DNA of 34,076 nt. It comes from Turicibacter sp. (GTDB lineage: Bacteria; Bacillota_I; Bacilli_A; MOL361; Turicibacteraceae). Location: assembly GCA_009780245.1 (NCBI GenBank), contig WRAJ01000025.1, positions 1 to 34,076 of the forward strand. Direction: 5' to 3'. Below, piece by piece: positions 8,383-15,650 of the stretch (the stretch's first letter is position 1; every line of letters starts with the position of its first letter). A model generated the notes under the pieces. That model did not search any database and was not told where the DNA came from. It saw only the letters and a list, made by a program, of their open reading frames with translations. The position numbers and the translations under genes were made by a program.

Positions 8383-9411
8383 TTAATCAATCTCAAAAGT
8401 AAAGTAGAAGTTTTGCGGACCAATCACATCGCTTGGAACAAATGGTACTTCTACACCGTTGATGAAAATGACTTCAATCGTCTGGAAAGCACCCGCAGTT
8501 AATCTGAAAACATCGTTATTCTCAACAGAGAACGTTTCTTCCAAATCGTTCGACTCACCATAAGTAGCATTGATTAATGGTGCACCGCTAAGGAAGCCAC
8601 CACCTACCCAGTTAACCCCAGAATGGTGTTCAATGCGCAACTCAACCTCATCCAGTGATGTCACAACGTTAAATCGCTGATTGATCCCATCTTGTTCATC
8701 AAACTCGATCTGCGTATCATCCTCAGGCGACGGTTCAGGTTCCGTCACTTCTTCAGGTTCTGTGATCTCTTCATCGTCGTATAACTCATCATCTTCGTCA
8801 TCGTCATGGCCAACCGTAATGTCATCAGGAACATCAATAATTGGCGGTTGAACCTCTGGCTCCACATTGCGATTGCCTACATTTCTAAAGAAATCGATCG
8901 CAAAGAACAAAAAGACGGCGATCAAAGCAATCAAAAACAACACAACTAACACTTTCGCAAAGCTTTTCTTTGGTTTATACTTGCTCGGCGTCTGTTGCAA
9001 CGAGGAAAGTAAAGCAGGTGATGCCACTTTCGTGATTGGCCGTTGGTTTTTAACGTCTCTAGCAGGTGTTTCAATCGAAACAGACTGCGCCTCACTTGAA
9101 GCATTCGGCGCCGCCTCGACAGCCGTCAGATCAATGGTTCCTGCCTCAGGAAGTTCCTCAACCGGCTGTTGAAGGGCATAAGCGTACAATTGTTCAAAAT
9201 CCACACCAAGCGTTTGCGTGTATTTCTTTAAATACATTTTCAAATAAAAATCATCAAATCTAGCAAAACGGCCCTCTTCGATTGATTTTAAATGGACAGT
9301 CGGAATATTACTTGCATCTGATAGTTGCTCAATGGTCATGTTTTGTTCTAGTCTTAATGTTTCTAAGTAGTTAGCAATTTGCAAATTACGCGATTCGTTA
9401 GAGAAATCCAC
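8383..9411 (-). CDS. rodZ: RodZ-like cytoskeletal membrane protein (HTH + TM + DUF4115)
   Basis: Links MreB to the cell-wall elongation machinery in rods. Order of parts: an N-terminal Xre-like helix-turn-helix (about 10-75; LRLEQNMTIEQLSDASNIP and IEEGRF), a Ser/Pro-rich linker, a membrane helix (about 153-175), a very acidic Asp/Glu-rich extracellular linker (about 190-240), and a C-terminal DUF4115-like beta domain ending in QNFYFTFEID. A perfect AGGAGG at 9420-9425 lies 8 nt from the GTG at 9411, so this start is preferred over the in-frame GTG at 9420, which touches the AGGAGG. The product has 342 residues. Confidence 0.9.
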   Translation of the reverse strand: MDFSNESRNLQIANYLETLRLEQNMTIEQLSDASNIPTVHLKSIEEGRFARFDDFYLKMYLKKYTQTLGVDFEQLYAYALQQPVEELPEAGTIDLTAVEAAPNASSEAQSVSIETPARDVKNQRPITKVASPALLSSLQQTPSKYKPKKSFAKVLVVLFLIALIAVFLFFAIDFFRNVGNRNVEPEVQPPIIDVPDDITVGHDDDEDDELYDDEEITEPEEVTEPEPSPEDDTQIEFDEQDGINQRFNVVTSLDEVELRIEHHSGVNWVGGGFLSGAPLINATYGESNDLEETFSVENNDVFRLTAGAFQTIEVIFINGVEVPFVPSDVIGPQNFYFTFEID

Positions 9412-9476
9412 GCTAAGCACCTCCTGATAGGTTCTTCAACTTCTTCGGGTATATTGACCTTAACATTCATTATTAC

Positions 9477-9494
9477 CAAAATCACATGATTTTA
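9477..9494. repeat. short perfect palindrome downstream of rnpB
   Basis: Arms AAAATCA and TGATTTT with a 2-nt centre, in the space between the rnpB 3' end and rodZ. It could be a protein-binding dyad or a weak terminator of rnpB; no long T-run follows. Confidence 0.4.
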
Positions 9495-9532
9495 GTCTGG
9501 GGAACTGGTTTTTATTACAATTAAATAAAAGC

Positions 9533-9951
9533 ATAAATGGTATTCTGTAAGCCATGTTTTGTGCTCTCATTCAGATGCCTCCAAATGAAAGTGGCAATTA
9601 TCTGTCTACTGCACCAGAACAAGCGTCCTCGACAGTCCCTTATCTACATTCATTTCTGCGATAAAGGTGCCCCTACCAAATTTGGGTTTCTCACTCGCGG
9701 GGTTTACCCGTTCCACTCTGATGAGTTTCCTCGTCAGCATCGTCACTGTGGCACTTTTAAAGATACTAAGACCGTGCCTGGCGGTTTAGGTCTGTTCTCA
9801 GCCGTCAACTTATTAAAAGTTTCCCTAGCTTATCGTTTCGCTAGGCGCGGGCACTACAGTCATCTCAGACTGTGTGAGCATGGACTTTCCTCAACTTTTC
9901 TACTATCTTCGAATGAAATCATTTCAAAGCTGCAATTGCCCGAATACCATC
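9533..9951 (-). ncRNA. rnpB: RNase P RNA, class B (Bacillus type)
   Basis: Catalytic RNA that removes the 5' leader of pre-tRNAs together with the RnpA protein. The minus strand contains segments almost identical to Bacillus subtilis rnpB: GAGGAAAGTCCATGCTC, CGCGCCTAGCGAAACGATA, AAGTGCCACAGTGACGA, AGAGTGGAACGGGTAAACCC, GAGAAACCCAAATTTGGTAG and ACAAAACATGGCTTACAGAA. The first and last helix strands pair perfectly (ATGGTATTC at 9942-9950 with GAATACCAT at 9537-9545), which fixes both ends to within a few bases. The length of about 419 nt and the lack of the class A pattern support class B. Any open reading frame across this stretch is spurious. Confidence 0.97.
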
Positions 9952-9956
9952 ACAAT

Positions 9957-9985
9957 ATTATCCCAAATTTTACCCCTGTTGTCAA
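9957..9985 (-). promoter_or_regulatory. promoter of rnpB
   Basis: A consensus -35 TTGACA (9980-9985) and a -10 GATAAT (9957-9962) are separated by exactly 17 bases on the minus strand. The predicted start about 7 bases downstream coincides with the first base of RNase P helix P1. Confidence 0.85.
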
Positions 9986-10120
9986 ACATTTTTTTGCAAT
10001 AAAATCGTTTAAAATCATGCGAAAACATAAAAGAGTAAGAAAAAACATGATTTTTTAATTTTCAACCAACCGTTCCTCTTCTTACCTAACGTAAAAGGCT
10101 CGTTAAAGTCGAATCACAAA

Positions 10121-10170
10121 AAGTCATGAAATGTCACGAAATGTCATGATTTTCACAAAATCAATGTCAT
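10121..10170. promoter_or_regulatory. 10-bp-phased repeats upstream of the lipase operon (possible operator)
   Basis: Three direct repeats in perfect 10-bp register (GTCATGAAAT at 10123, GTCACGAAAT at 10133, GTCATGATTT at 10143), with a further ATGTCAT at 10164-10170. They sit 75-120 bp upstream of the first plus-strand gene. One-turn phasing suggests a cooperative DNA-binding site. I see no convincing -35/-10 pair in this interval. The rest of 9986-10240 is A+T-rich and otherwise featureless. Confidence 0.4.
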
Positions 10171-10240
10171 CATACAGCTAGGAAAAACTTAAAAAACATG
10201 GTAAAGTTAGCAGATACAAAATTTCCGGAGGCGACCAGCG

Positions 10241-10471
10241 ATGAAAGGTTTCGCACACACCATAAGAAAAGGAATGCTAGCTATTTATAGTGTGCTTCTT
10301 TTTATGATCACCCTAGACATTCTGCTGTCTGCGGATGGGCGTTATCTTTTCGCTTTTGCACTCCCTTTTTACGTTCCCCTCATCATCTGGTTAGGCTTAA
10401 AAGCGGTGAAAGTCACCATGAAAATAAACGCTCAAAACGATCACGATCAAACCGGAAGTGATGCCAAATGA
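10241..10471 (+). CDS. small two-helix membrane protein of unknown function
   Basis: I do not recognise this 76-residue protein. It has a basic N-terminus, two predicted membrane helices (about 13-29 and 35-56), and a charged hydrophilic tail (KINAQNDHDQTGSDAK). A strong CCGGAGG ribosome binding site precedes the ATG by 10 nt. Its stop overlaps the start of the lipase gene in an ATGA, so the two are translationally coupled and presumably act together. By analogy with toxin loci the protein could be an immunity or export partner, but that is inference. It is the first gene of the only plus-strand block in this part of the window. Confidence 0.7.
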   Translation: MKGFAHTIRKGMLAIYSVLLFMITLDILLSADGRYLFAFALPFYVPLIIWLGLKAVKVTMKINAQNDHDQTGSDAK

Positions 10472-12870
10472 AACACACACAAGAACAGTGCTTAGCGATT
10501 GAAGCAACTTGGATTCAAGGCGTTGTTTATTTGCTTGAAGATGCGCTGTATCGCGGCAGTTTCGATCACGTCACACCGGAACATCTTTTAGACTATATTA
10601 ACAACGAGTGGCTCAGACGACAAGCCGATTTCACAGCCTTTCCAACAAGCCTAGCACTAGTTGATTTTCATTTTTCACCTCCCATCGCTGGACCGCCGCC
10701 GGTGAGGGATTGGACATACCCACTAGACCCCTCACGCGTCGAAGAACCAATTGATCTCAGCTTGTTTTTTCCGACTGCCAACGCCTTTGCGTTCAAAAAT
10801 GCGGAAGAACAGATCGTCGTCGGGATTGCCGGAACTAATTTGCGCAACCGGTCGCAAACGTTAGATGACATCAGTACTAACACCGATATGTTGGTAAGTG
10901 GCGGCATTTCTGAATTATACTTGCGCGGTGTGAATAACTGGCTAACGGACTTGGGGAACGTTCACCTTTTCACCGGTCATTCATTAGGGGGTGCTTGCGC
11001 TGCCATTCTTGGCATGATGCATGACGTTCCTTCGCTGGTCTTTAACCCTTCTGCGGTCTCTGGCCTGTGGTCGAGCAACTGGCTGACGGCGATTGTCGAA
11101 AATGCCACCACGCAGCCCATCCTATTTGTCACACACGATGATTTTTTACAAGGAAACGGTCCCTTCGGCACGTTGTTTCATTTATTAGCACCCATCTTTA
11201 TCGGTAGCCTTTTCGTTGTGCCTCACGGCACCGGTCACGCGAATGCTAATTTTCGACTCACTAGTAACCAAACCTTTATAAGCGAAGTGTGGGATGAATT
11301 TGAAGCCGCCCAAAACAACGCTGCGACATTGAGAATTCAATTTAGTCGTGGTGAATTTACGATTCCTACTCGTTTTCGCCTACCAAGAAACCCGTTTGCT
11401 GGTATTCGTATTCAGATAGACGTCGCTGCTTTCCAAGAAATATCACATCGCTTGTTACAGTTGAACAACGAAAGCTTCGAAGCGATCAAACAACTGAGCC
11501 AACTTAGTTATCAACGCAACGAAGGCGTTGCCGCAGATCGGACAAACCGATTAACTCGGTTGGTTGATCAAACGTTTAACAAATTGATCAACAGTGGTTA
11601 CGACAAACTGCACGACGCCTTCCCACGAAGTTACGGTCGCTCAGAGTTGAACAGCGGTGTCTGGTACCGTTTAAAACAAGCGTCGTTGCCGTCTGACTTC
11701 ATCAGTCGATTTATCACTCGGCACCCCGATACCGATGGCTCAACCATCTGGCTATTTGAAGGCGTCGCTTGGTCTAGACAACGCCTGAGCCATGCGTTTC
11801 TTAACGTGCAACAAGCCGTGCAAACACTTGATAAAGAAGTCGATCAAAATCCGCTTGAAAACCACGTTGCTCCATCCAGCTTTTCTTTTTTCCCCCTTAA
11901 AAGTAGTGCACCTCCCTCGCAAATCTACGCCGGAAACTTCAACGCACTAGTCGCACATATAAGAGACGTTTTACGTGGCTACGGCAACCATCGAAGCACC
12001 TTGCTAACCGATGCCATCTCCCAAACCATCAAAGACGTGTTAGCAACGATGAAGCATAACATCGGCACCGGATCACTAAAAGGAGCTGAGCTTGCAACCA
12101 ACGCCTTAATGATGGCGATGAATGCCCAAAAGCTCGACCAAGAACTCGCCTTCAGATTTTACACAGCTTCTCACATTGACACCAGCGCTGCATCTTCAAA
12201 CACACTCATCGCTTCAGAGCGACATCCTTTGAAAAAAGCCACACGATTAGCAGAAAGCGAAAGCATCACCAGCGCACGACAAGCACAAGCAGAACTTCGA
12301 CACCGCGACCTCATGCAAAGCATCACCCACCGGATACAACCATTAAACGACACCCTTATTAATCACTGTCAGCGCATCCTTACCCGTTGCGACGATTTGC
12401 AACGCACCCTTTTTCATTGGCACGCCCTAACCCATCATCACGTCACATCCGTTGACAGCGAAACGACCACCCCGCAAATCCGCCTCCCACTTAGCCATTA
12501 CATTCCCAAAGACATCCTAGGCGACATCGAAACCATTAATAGCCAAATAACATTATGGGTAGAAGCCTTTGAAACAACCCTCAAACACGCCATCGCCTTC
12601 CGAAACTCGCTCACCGGCATCTCCCAAGGCTTGTTGACAGATATTCAAGAAGCCCTGTATTCACACAGTGAATTAACCTCAAAAAAAAACGCCGTAATGG
12701 CCATTATTCAAATCTTAAACACATTAGCCACATCGTACGACGAGCTCGCAAATTCAATTAAACAAGCGATGAACGGCAGAACCATCCAAACTTTTGCGCT
12801 CGAATTAAAGGCAACCGCTGACCACTTAAGAAAAGTCATGTCGACGCTTAAAGCCCAATTTGACATCTAA
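10468..12870 (+). CDS. lipase (class 3-like) with long helical C-terminal domain, possible type VII-secreted effector
   Basis: 800 residues. The N-terminal part (about 90-290) looks like an alpha/beta-hydrolase of the lipase class 3 kind: IVVGIAGTN (116-124, oxyanion region), the nucleophile elbow GHSLGG with Ser172, candidate acids D224/D225 in FVTHDDF, and a candidate His253 or His257 in PHGTGHANANF. The remaining 500 residues are mainly helical, rich in Gln, Asn, His and Thr, with long heptad-like stretches near the end (about 610-800). There is no signal peptide, membrane anchor or wall anchor. A lipase followed by an LXG-like helical region is the 'reverse' arrangement described for the Staphylococcus type VII lipase toxin TslA. 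No type VII machinery or typical small LXG-associated helical partners are in the window, so secretion by that route is a hypothesis; a cytoplasmic lipase is the alternative. Confidence 0.75.
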   Translation: MKHTQEQCLAIEATWIQGVVYLLEDALYRGSFDHVTPEHLLDYINNEWLRRQADFTAFPTSLALVDFHFSPPIAGPPPVRDWTYPLDPSRVEEPIDLSLFFPTANAFAFKNAEEQIVVGIAGTNLRNRSQTLDDISTNTDMLVSGGISELYLRGVNNWLTDLGNVHLFTGHSLGGACAAILGMMHDVPSLVFNPSAVSGLWSSNWLTAIVENATTQPILFVTHDDFLQGNGPFGTLFHLLAPIFIGSLFVVPHGTGHANANFRLTSNQTFISEVWDEFEAAQNNAATLRIQFSRGEFTIPTRFRLPRNPFAGIRIQIDVAAFQEISHRLLQLNNESFEAIKQLSQLSYQRNEGVAADRTNRLTRLVDQTFNKLINSGYDKLHDAFPRSYGRSELNSGVWYRLKQASLPSDFISRFITRHPDTDGSTIWLFEGVAWSRQRLSHAFLNVQQAVQTLDKEVDQNPLENHVAPSSFSFFPLKSSAPPSQIYAGNFNALVAHIRDVLRGYGNHRSTLLTDAISQTIKDVLATMKHNIGTGSLKGAELATNALMMAMNAQKLDQELAFRFYTASHIDTSAASSNTLIASERHPLKKATRLAESESITSARQAQAELRHRDLMQSITHRIQPLNDTLINHCQRILTRCDDLQRTLFHWHALTHHHVTSVDSETTTPQIRLPLSHYIPKDILGDIETINSQITLWVEAFETTLKHAIAFRNSLTGISQGLLTDIQEALYSHSELTSKKNAVMAIIQILNTLATSYDELANSIKQAMNGRTIQTFALELKATADHLRKVMSTLKAQFDI

Positions 12871-12936
12871 TGCATGTTGTTACCGCAAAAGTCACAAAAC
12901 AAACGAGTGAATATTGTATTTTTTCGCATTTTAATG

Positions 12937-12965
12937 TTGCAAATTCTATTGTAATAGTTTACAAT
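12937..12965 (+). promoter_or_regulatory. promoter of the GHKL sensor gene
   Basis: TTGCAA (12937-12942) and TACAAT (12960-12965) with a 17-base spacer. This lies about 50 bp upstream of the start codon in an A+T-rich gap, so the sensor gene has its own transcription unit separate from the lipase operon. Confidence 0.75.
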
Positions 12966-13016
12966 TTTATTAAACTTAACTATTGATATAAAAATAACGA
13001 AACGGGGTTGATGAAA

Positions 13017-14168
13017 ATGTCTAGTGTATCCGGGAATTTAATTGTCTTAATCATCATAAAGCTGATTGATGTCCTTATGATGTATACCGTTGTTCATAGC
13101 TTAATAATGCCTAAAATTGATTTGCAAGAATTCTCTAGAAAACGAATCATGCAGATTATTATAACCAGTCTTCTTTTTGCAATTGGCGTTGGAAGTTTTT
13201 CCTACTTTAACAATGTTCACTTTAAGAACCTCATCATTTTTCATGCTACCATACTAATCCTCATTATGTACACCACCAAAAATAAAATAGTAAACGCAGT
13301 TATTTTATTTGGTATTACATTTCTGTTTGTTTCTACCGCCCAGCTACCTAGTTTTCTGCTATTCAGGGTACTGTTGTTTGATTTAAGTGAACCTGTGTCT
13401 ATCTTAGCTATGCAAATACTCACTTTTTTAATCGTCATTGTTTGCCTTTTGAAAATTAAACAATTTCATGCTTTCTATGCCGTCATTCAGAAGAAATTAT
13501 TTCTTAAAATCATTGTCTTTTCTCTTCTCGTAAGTGGCTTGGGGTTAATGTATTTTTTGAATGCAGAAGAAAATTCAATTGTAGAAAATGCACTCACTGC
13601 CATCACCTTTTTCACCATCCTTTTTTACGGTGTTGTCACAACCGTTATCGTGCCACAAGAAACAGCTGAACAACCAGATGTACAAACAATATCTCAACCA
13701 GAGCCAGTCGTTAATCACGTAAAACGATTAGAAAACTTACTTAATCGAAAATTATCAGAAGCGAATAAAGATAATCCCTTAGTCCTCAATTTAAACTATA
13801 AAGCACATGAAAAAATCTTTTTCTATCAACTGATGTACATGCTCGACATTCTCTTTGATAATGCTTTGGAGCATGGTGATGAAGGTCCTATCGTAGTGAG
13901 CTTAGTCGTATTAACAAAAAACTTCATCTTAACCGTCAGTAACCCTTATCACGGCGAAGATCCGTTAAGCGACATACAGCGTCATATGCTTCAAGGCAGT
14001 GTTTCGGATAAAGATGGCCTTTACGAACTAAAACAGCTTGTCAAAAAATTCCAGAGCGTTGAGTTTGACGCTCAAATTAGAACTTATTTCCAATACGAAC
14101 AAAAATACAACAGCCATTATGTCACGGTTTCAATTGACATCTCTGCGGAAGACAGCGAAGAAAATTAG
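13017..14168 (+). CDS. polytopic membrane sensor with degenerate GHKL (AgrC/ComD-like) ATPase domain
   Basis: 383 residues from the ATG at 13017; GGGG at 13004-13007 is 9 nt away, whereas an earlier ATG at 13011 is only 3 nt away. The first 215 residues hold six or seven membrane helices, as in AgrC/ComD peptide receptors. The C-terminal part has a GHKL N-box (LDILFDNALEHGDEG) and a following VSNPY strand. The phospho-acceptor H-box of this family (HDY-type) is not visible: the linker reads NHVKRLENLLNRKL. The G-rich ATP-lid motif is reduced to KDGLYELKQ. It may be a peptide receptor that no longer autophosphorylates. No response regulator lies beside it. The gene is convergent with an AgrD-like peptide gene, and the two share a terminator region. 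It is clearly more A+T-rich than the preceding lipase gene. Confidence 0.75.
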   Translation: MSSVSGNLIVLIIIKLIDVLMMYTVVHSLIMPKIDLQEFSRKRIMQIIITSLLFAIGVGSFSYFNNVHFKNLIIFHATILILIMYTTKNKIVNAVILFGITFLFVSTAQLPSFLLFRVLLFDLSEPVSILAMQILTFLIVIVCLLKIKQFHAFYAVIQKKLFLKIIVFSLLVSGLGLMYFLNAEENSIVENALTAITFFTILFYGVVTTVIVPQETAEQPDVQTISQPEPVVNHVKRLENLLNRKLSEANKDNPLVLNLNYKAHEKIFFYQLMYMLDILFDNALEHGDEGPIVVSLVVLTKNFILTVSNPYHGEDPLSDIQRHMLQGSVSDKDGLYELKQLVKKFQSVEFDAQIRTYFQYEQKYNSHYVTVSIDISAEDSEEN

Positions 14169-14174
14169 ATAAAT

Positions 14175-14220
14175 AAAAAATGCCCCCGGCACAATCACAC
14201 CATACAAGGGCATTTTTATT
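14175..14220. terminator. bidirectional terminator between sensor and AgrD-like genes
   Basis: Stem AAAATGCCC (14177-14185) pairs with GGGCATTTT (14208-14216). A-run and T-run flanks on both sides suit termination of both convergent genes. Confidence 0.8.
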
Positions 14221-14344
14221 TTCGTTTTACTGGCATTTCAGGTTCTCCAAAGAAAAATATTGTACTCCTTGATGCTTCCATAACCACTGGAGCTAACGCT
14301 AACAAGAAAGCCGCTAGTTTAAATAACCTTGATCTTTTCTTCAT
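14216..14344 (-). CDS. AgrD-like cyclic autoinducer peptide precursor
   Basis: A 42-residue prepeptide. It has an amphipathic basic N-terminus (MKKRSRLFKLAAFLLALAPV, residues 1-20), then a core and acidic tail (SRSTIFFF at 25-32, GEPEMP at 33-38, VKRK). This matches the cyclic (thio)lactone autoinducer family: a hydrophobic core directly followed by an xEPEMP recognition tail. The residue that is normally Cys (or Ser), five before the tail, is Thr28, with Ser27 next to it; a lactone through Thr or Ser would be needed. AAAGGAG lies 9 nt before the ATG; an upstream in-frame extension has no ribosome binding site. No AgrB-type processing protease is in the window. The convergent neighbour is an AgrC-like sensor, so the pair may be a quorum-sensing unit with the maturation gene elsewhere. 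Confidence 0.75.
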   Translation of the reverse strand: MKKRSRLFKLAAFLLALAPVVMEASRSTIFFFGEPEMPVKRK

Positions 14345-14380
14345 CTCTTCGCACTCCTTTCTTTTTCGTAATCGCAATAA

Positions 14381-14399
14381 TGACATTTCCCTTATGTCA
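14381..14399. promoter_or_regulatory. dyad at the AgrD-like transcription start
   Basis: TGACAT, 7 bases, ATGTCA: a perfect 6-bp inverted repeat covering the expected start of transcription (about 14393). It may be an operator or a 5' hairpin of the mRNA. Confidence 0.5.
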
Positions 14400-14428
14400 A
14401 TTATAGCTGTCCTTTCAACGTTTTTCAA
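14400..14428 (-). promoter_or_regulatory. promoter of the AgrD-like gene
   Basis: On the minus strand, -35 TTGAAA (14423-14428) and consensus -10 TATAAT (14400-14405) are separated by exactly 17 bases. The predicted leader is about 50 nt. Confidence 0.85.
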
Positions 14429-14459
14429 GCCTTTTCAACAAAATTCATCATTTTTTCAA
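14413..14459. promoter_or_regulatory. phased TTTCAA repeats over the AgrD-like promoter
   Basis: TTTCAA occurs at 14413, 14423 and 14433, exactly 10 bp apart, with a degenerate ATTCAT at 14443 and another TTTCAA at 14454. One copy is the -35 element itself and one lies in the spacer. A helically phased direct-repeat array of this sort is what a cooperative regulator, for example a LytTR-type protein, would bind; the identity is not known. Confidence 0.55.
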
Positions 14460-14555
14460 GCTTTTTATTGCTAATAAACGGTAATTTTGTGATTCTATAG
14501 CACTAGATTAAAAAATATCGCCTTTCGTAGAACCATTTCCCTTCTGAATAGCCCC

Positions 14556-14584
14556 TTTACAAAACCACAACAGTTTTATATAAT
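14556..14584 (+). promoter_or_regulatory. promoter of ddh
   Basis: TTTACA (14556-14561), 17 bases, TATAAT (14579-14584). The start codon follows 31 bp after the -10 element, with AGGAG in between. Confidence 0.8.
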
Positions 14585-14615
14585 GGTTAAATTAATTCAT
14601 TAGGAGCGTGATCGC

Positions 14616-15602
14616 ATGGAAAAAATCAAAATTGGCATTGTCGGATACGGAAATCTAGGGCGTGGGGTTGAATTATCACTTGCACAAAACCCAGATATGG
14701 AATTAGTGGCGGTTTTTTCTAGACGCGACCCCAGTTCTTTGACGTTAATAACAGAAGGCGTGCAAGCTGCGCACATGGCTGACATTTTAACGTACAAAGG
14801 GAAAATCGATGTGATGATTTTATGTGGCGGTTCAGCAACGGACTTGCCTTTACAGTCGCCTCAGATCGCGGCGCATTTTAACTTAATCGATAGCTTCGAC
14901 ACGCACGCCAAAATTCCGGAACACTTTGACCATGTAAACAAAGCGGCAACAGTTGGGTCAACGATCAGCATCATTTCTGCCGGTTGGGATCCTGGCTTGT
15001 TTTCACTTAACCGGTTATACGCCGAAGCGGTGTTGCCAAAGGGAGAGACCTTTACGTTTTGGGGGCCGGGGTTAAGCCAAGGCCATTCTGATGCGATTCG
15101 CCGGATAAAAGGGGTTGCGAATGCGGTTCAATACACGGTTCCCATTGAAGAGGCTGTGAATCAAGCACGCGCTGGCCAAGGGGCTTCTTTGACGACGCGG
15201 GATAAGCATTTACGCGAGTGCTACGTGGTGGCAGAACCAGATGCGGATCAAGCGGCAATTGCGGAAACGATTAAAACAATGCCGGATTATTTTGCAGATT
15301 ATGATACAACCGTCACCTTTATCTCTGCAGATGAGCTACAGGAGAAACATAGCGCCATGCCACACGGTGGCTTCGTGATCAGAAGTGGCGAAACCGGGCT
15401 AGACGGCAATAAACATACCATTGAATACTCGCTAACGGAAGATTCAAACCCGGAATTCACATCTGCAGTGCTCGTCTGTTACGCCCGCGCAGCCTATAGA
15501 TTGAATCAAAAAGGCGAGTCTGGGGCAAGGACGGTATTCGACATCGCACCAGCATTGCTATCAATCAAAACAAACGAGCAACTACGCGCTGAGATGCTTT
15601 AA
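14616..15602 (+). CDS. ddh: meso-diaminopimelate dehydrogenase
   Basis: NADPH-dependent enzyme that makes meso-diaminopimelate from tetrahydrodipicolinate in one step, supplying lysine and the peptidoglycan cross-link residue. The 328-residue length is normal. Motifs: Rossmann GIVGYGNLGRGVE (8-20), VFSRRDP, the substrate-binding region DSFDTHAKIPEHF, the SAGWDPGLFSLNR segment, FWGPGLSQGHSDAIRRIKGV, and the late HTIEYSL/NPEFTS region. TAGGAG precedes the ATG by about 9 nt. It has its own promoter and terminator. This dehydrogenase pathway is patchy among Bacilli, so the gene could have been acquired along with the neighbouring plus-strand genes, but nothing in the sequence proves transfer. Confidence 0.95.
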   Translation: MEKIKIGIVGYGNLGRGVELSLAQNPDMELVAVFSRRDPSSLTLITEGVQAAHMADILTYKGKIDVMILCGGSATDLPLQSPQIAAHFNLIDSFDTHAKIPEHFDHVNKAATVGSTISIISAGWDPGLFSLNRLYAEAVLPKGETFTFWGPGLSQGHSDAIRRIKGVANAVQYTVPIEEAVNQARAGQGASLTTRDKHLRECYVVAEPDADQAAIAETIKTMPDYFADYDTTVTFISADELQEKHSAMPHGGFVIRSGETGLDGNKHTIEYSLTEDSNPEFTSAVLVCYARAAYRLNQKGESGARTVFDIAPALLSIKTNEQLRAEML

Positions 15603-15608
15603 TAATTT

Positions 15609-15649
15609 AGAAAAAGAACGATTCTCACATCAGAGCCTCGTTCTTTTTT
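15609..15649. terminator. terminator of ddh (bidirectional)
   Basis: Stem AAAAAGAACGA (15611-15621) with TCGTTCTTTTT (15638-15648), flanked by A and T runs, so it can serve both ddh and the convergent gene ending at 15651. Confidence 0.85.
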
Positions 15650-15650
15650 G

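Noticed and set aside
9537..10058. Plus-strand open frame of 173 codons
   Set aside because: It is the antisense of the RNase P RNA gene and its promoter; no ribosome binding site or recognisable protein.
14216..14428. 70-residue version of the AgrD-like protein starting further upstream
   Set aside because: The extension runs across the TATAAT promoter and has no ribosome binding site; the 42-residue start has AAAGGAG at good spacing.
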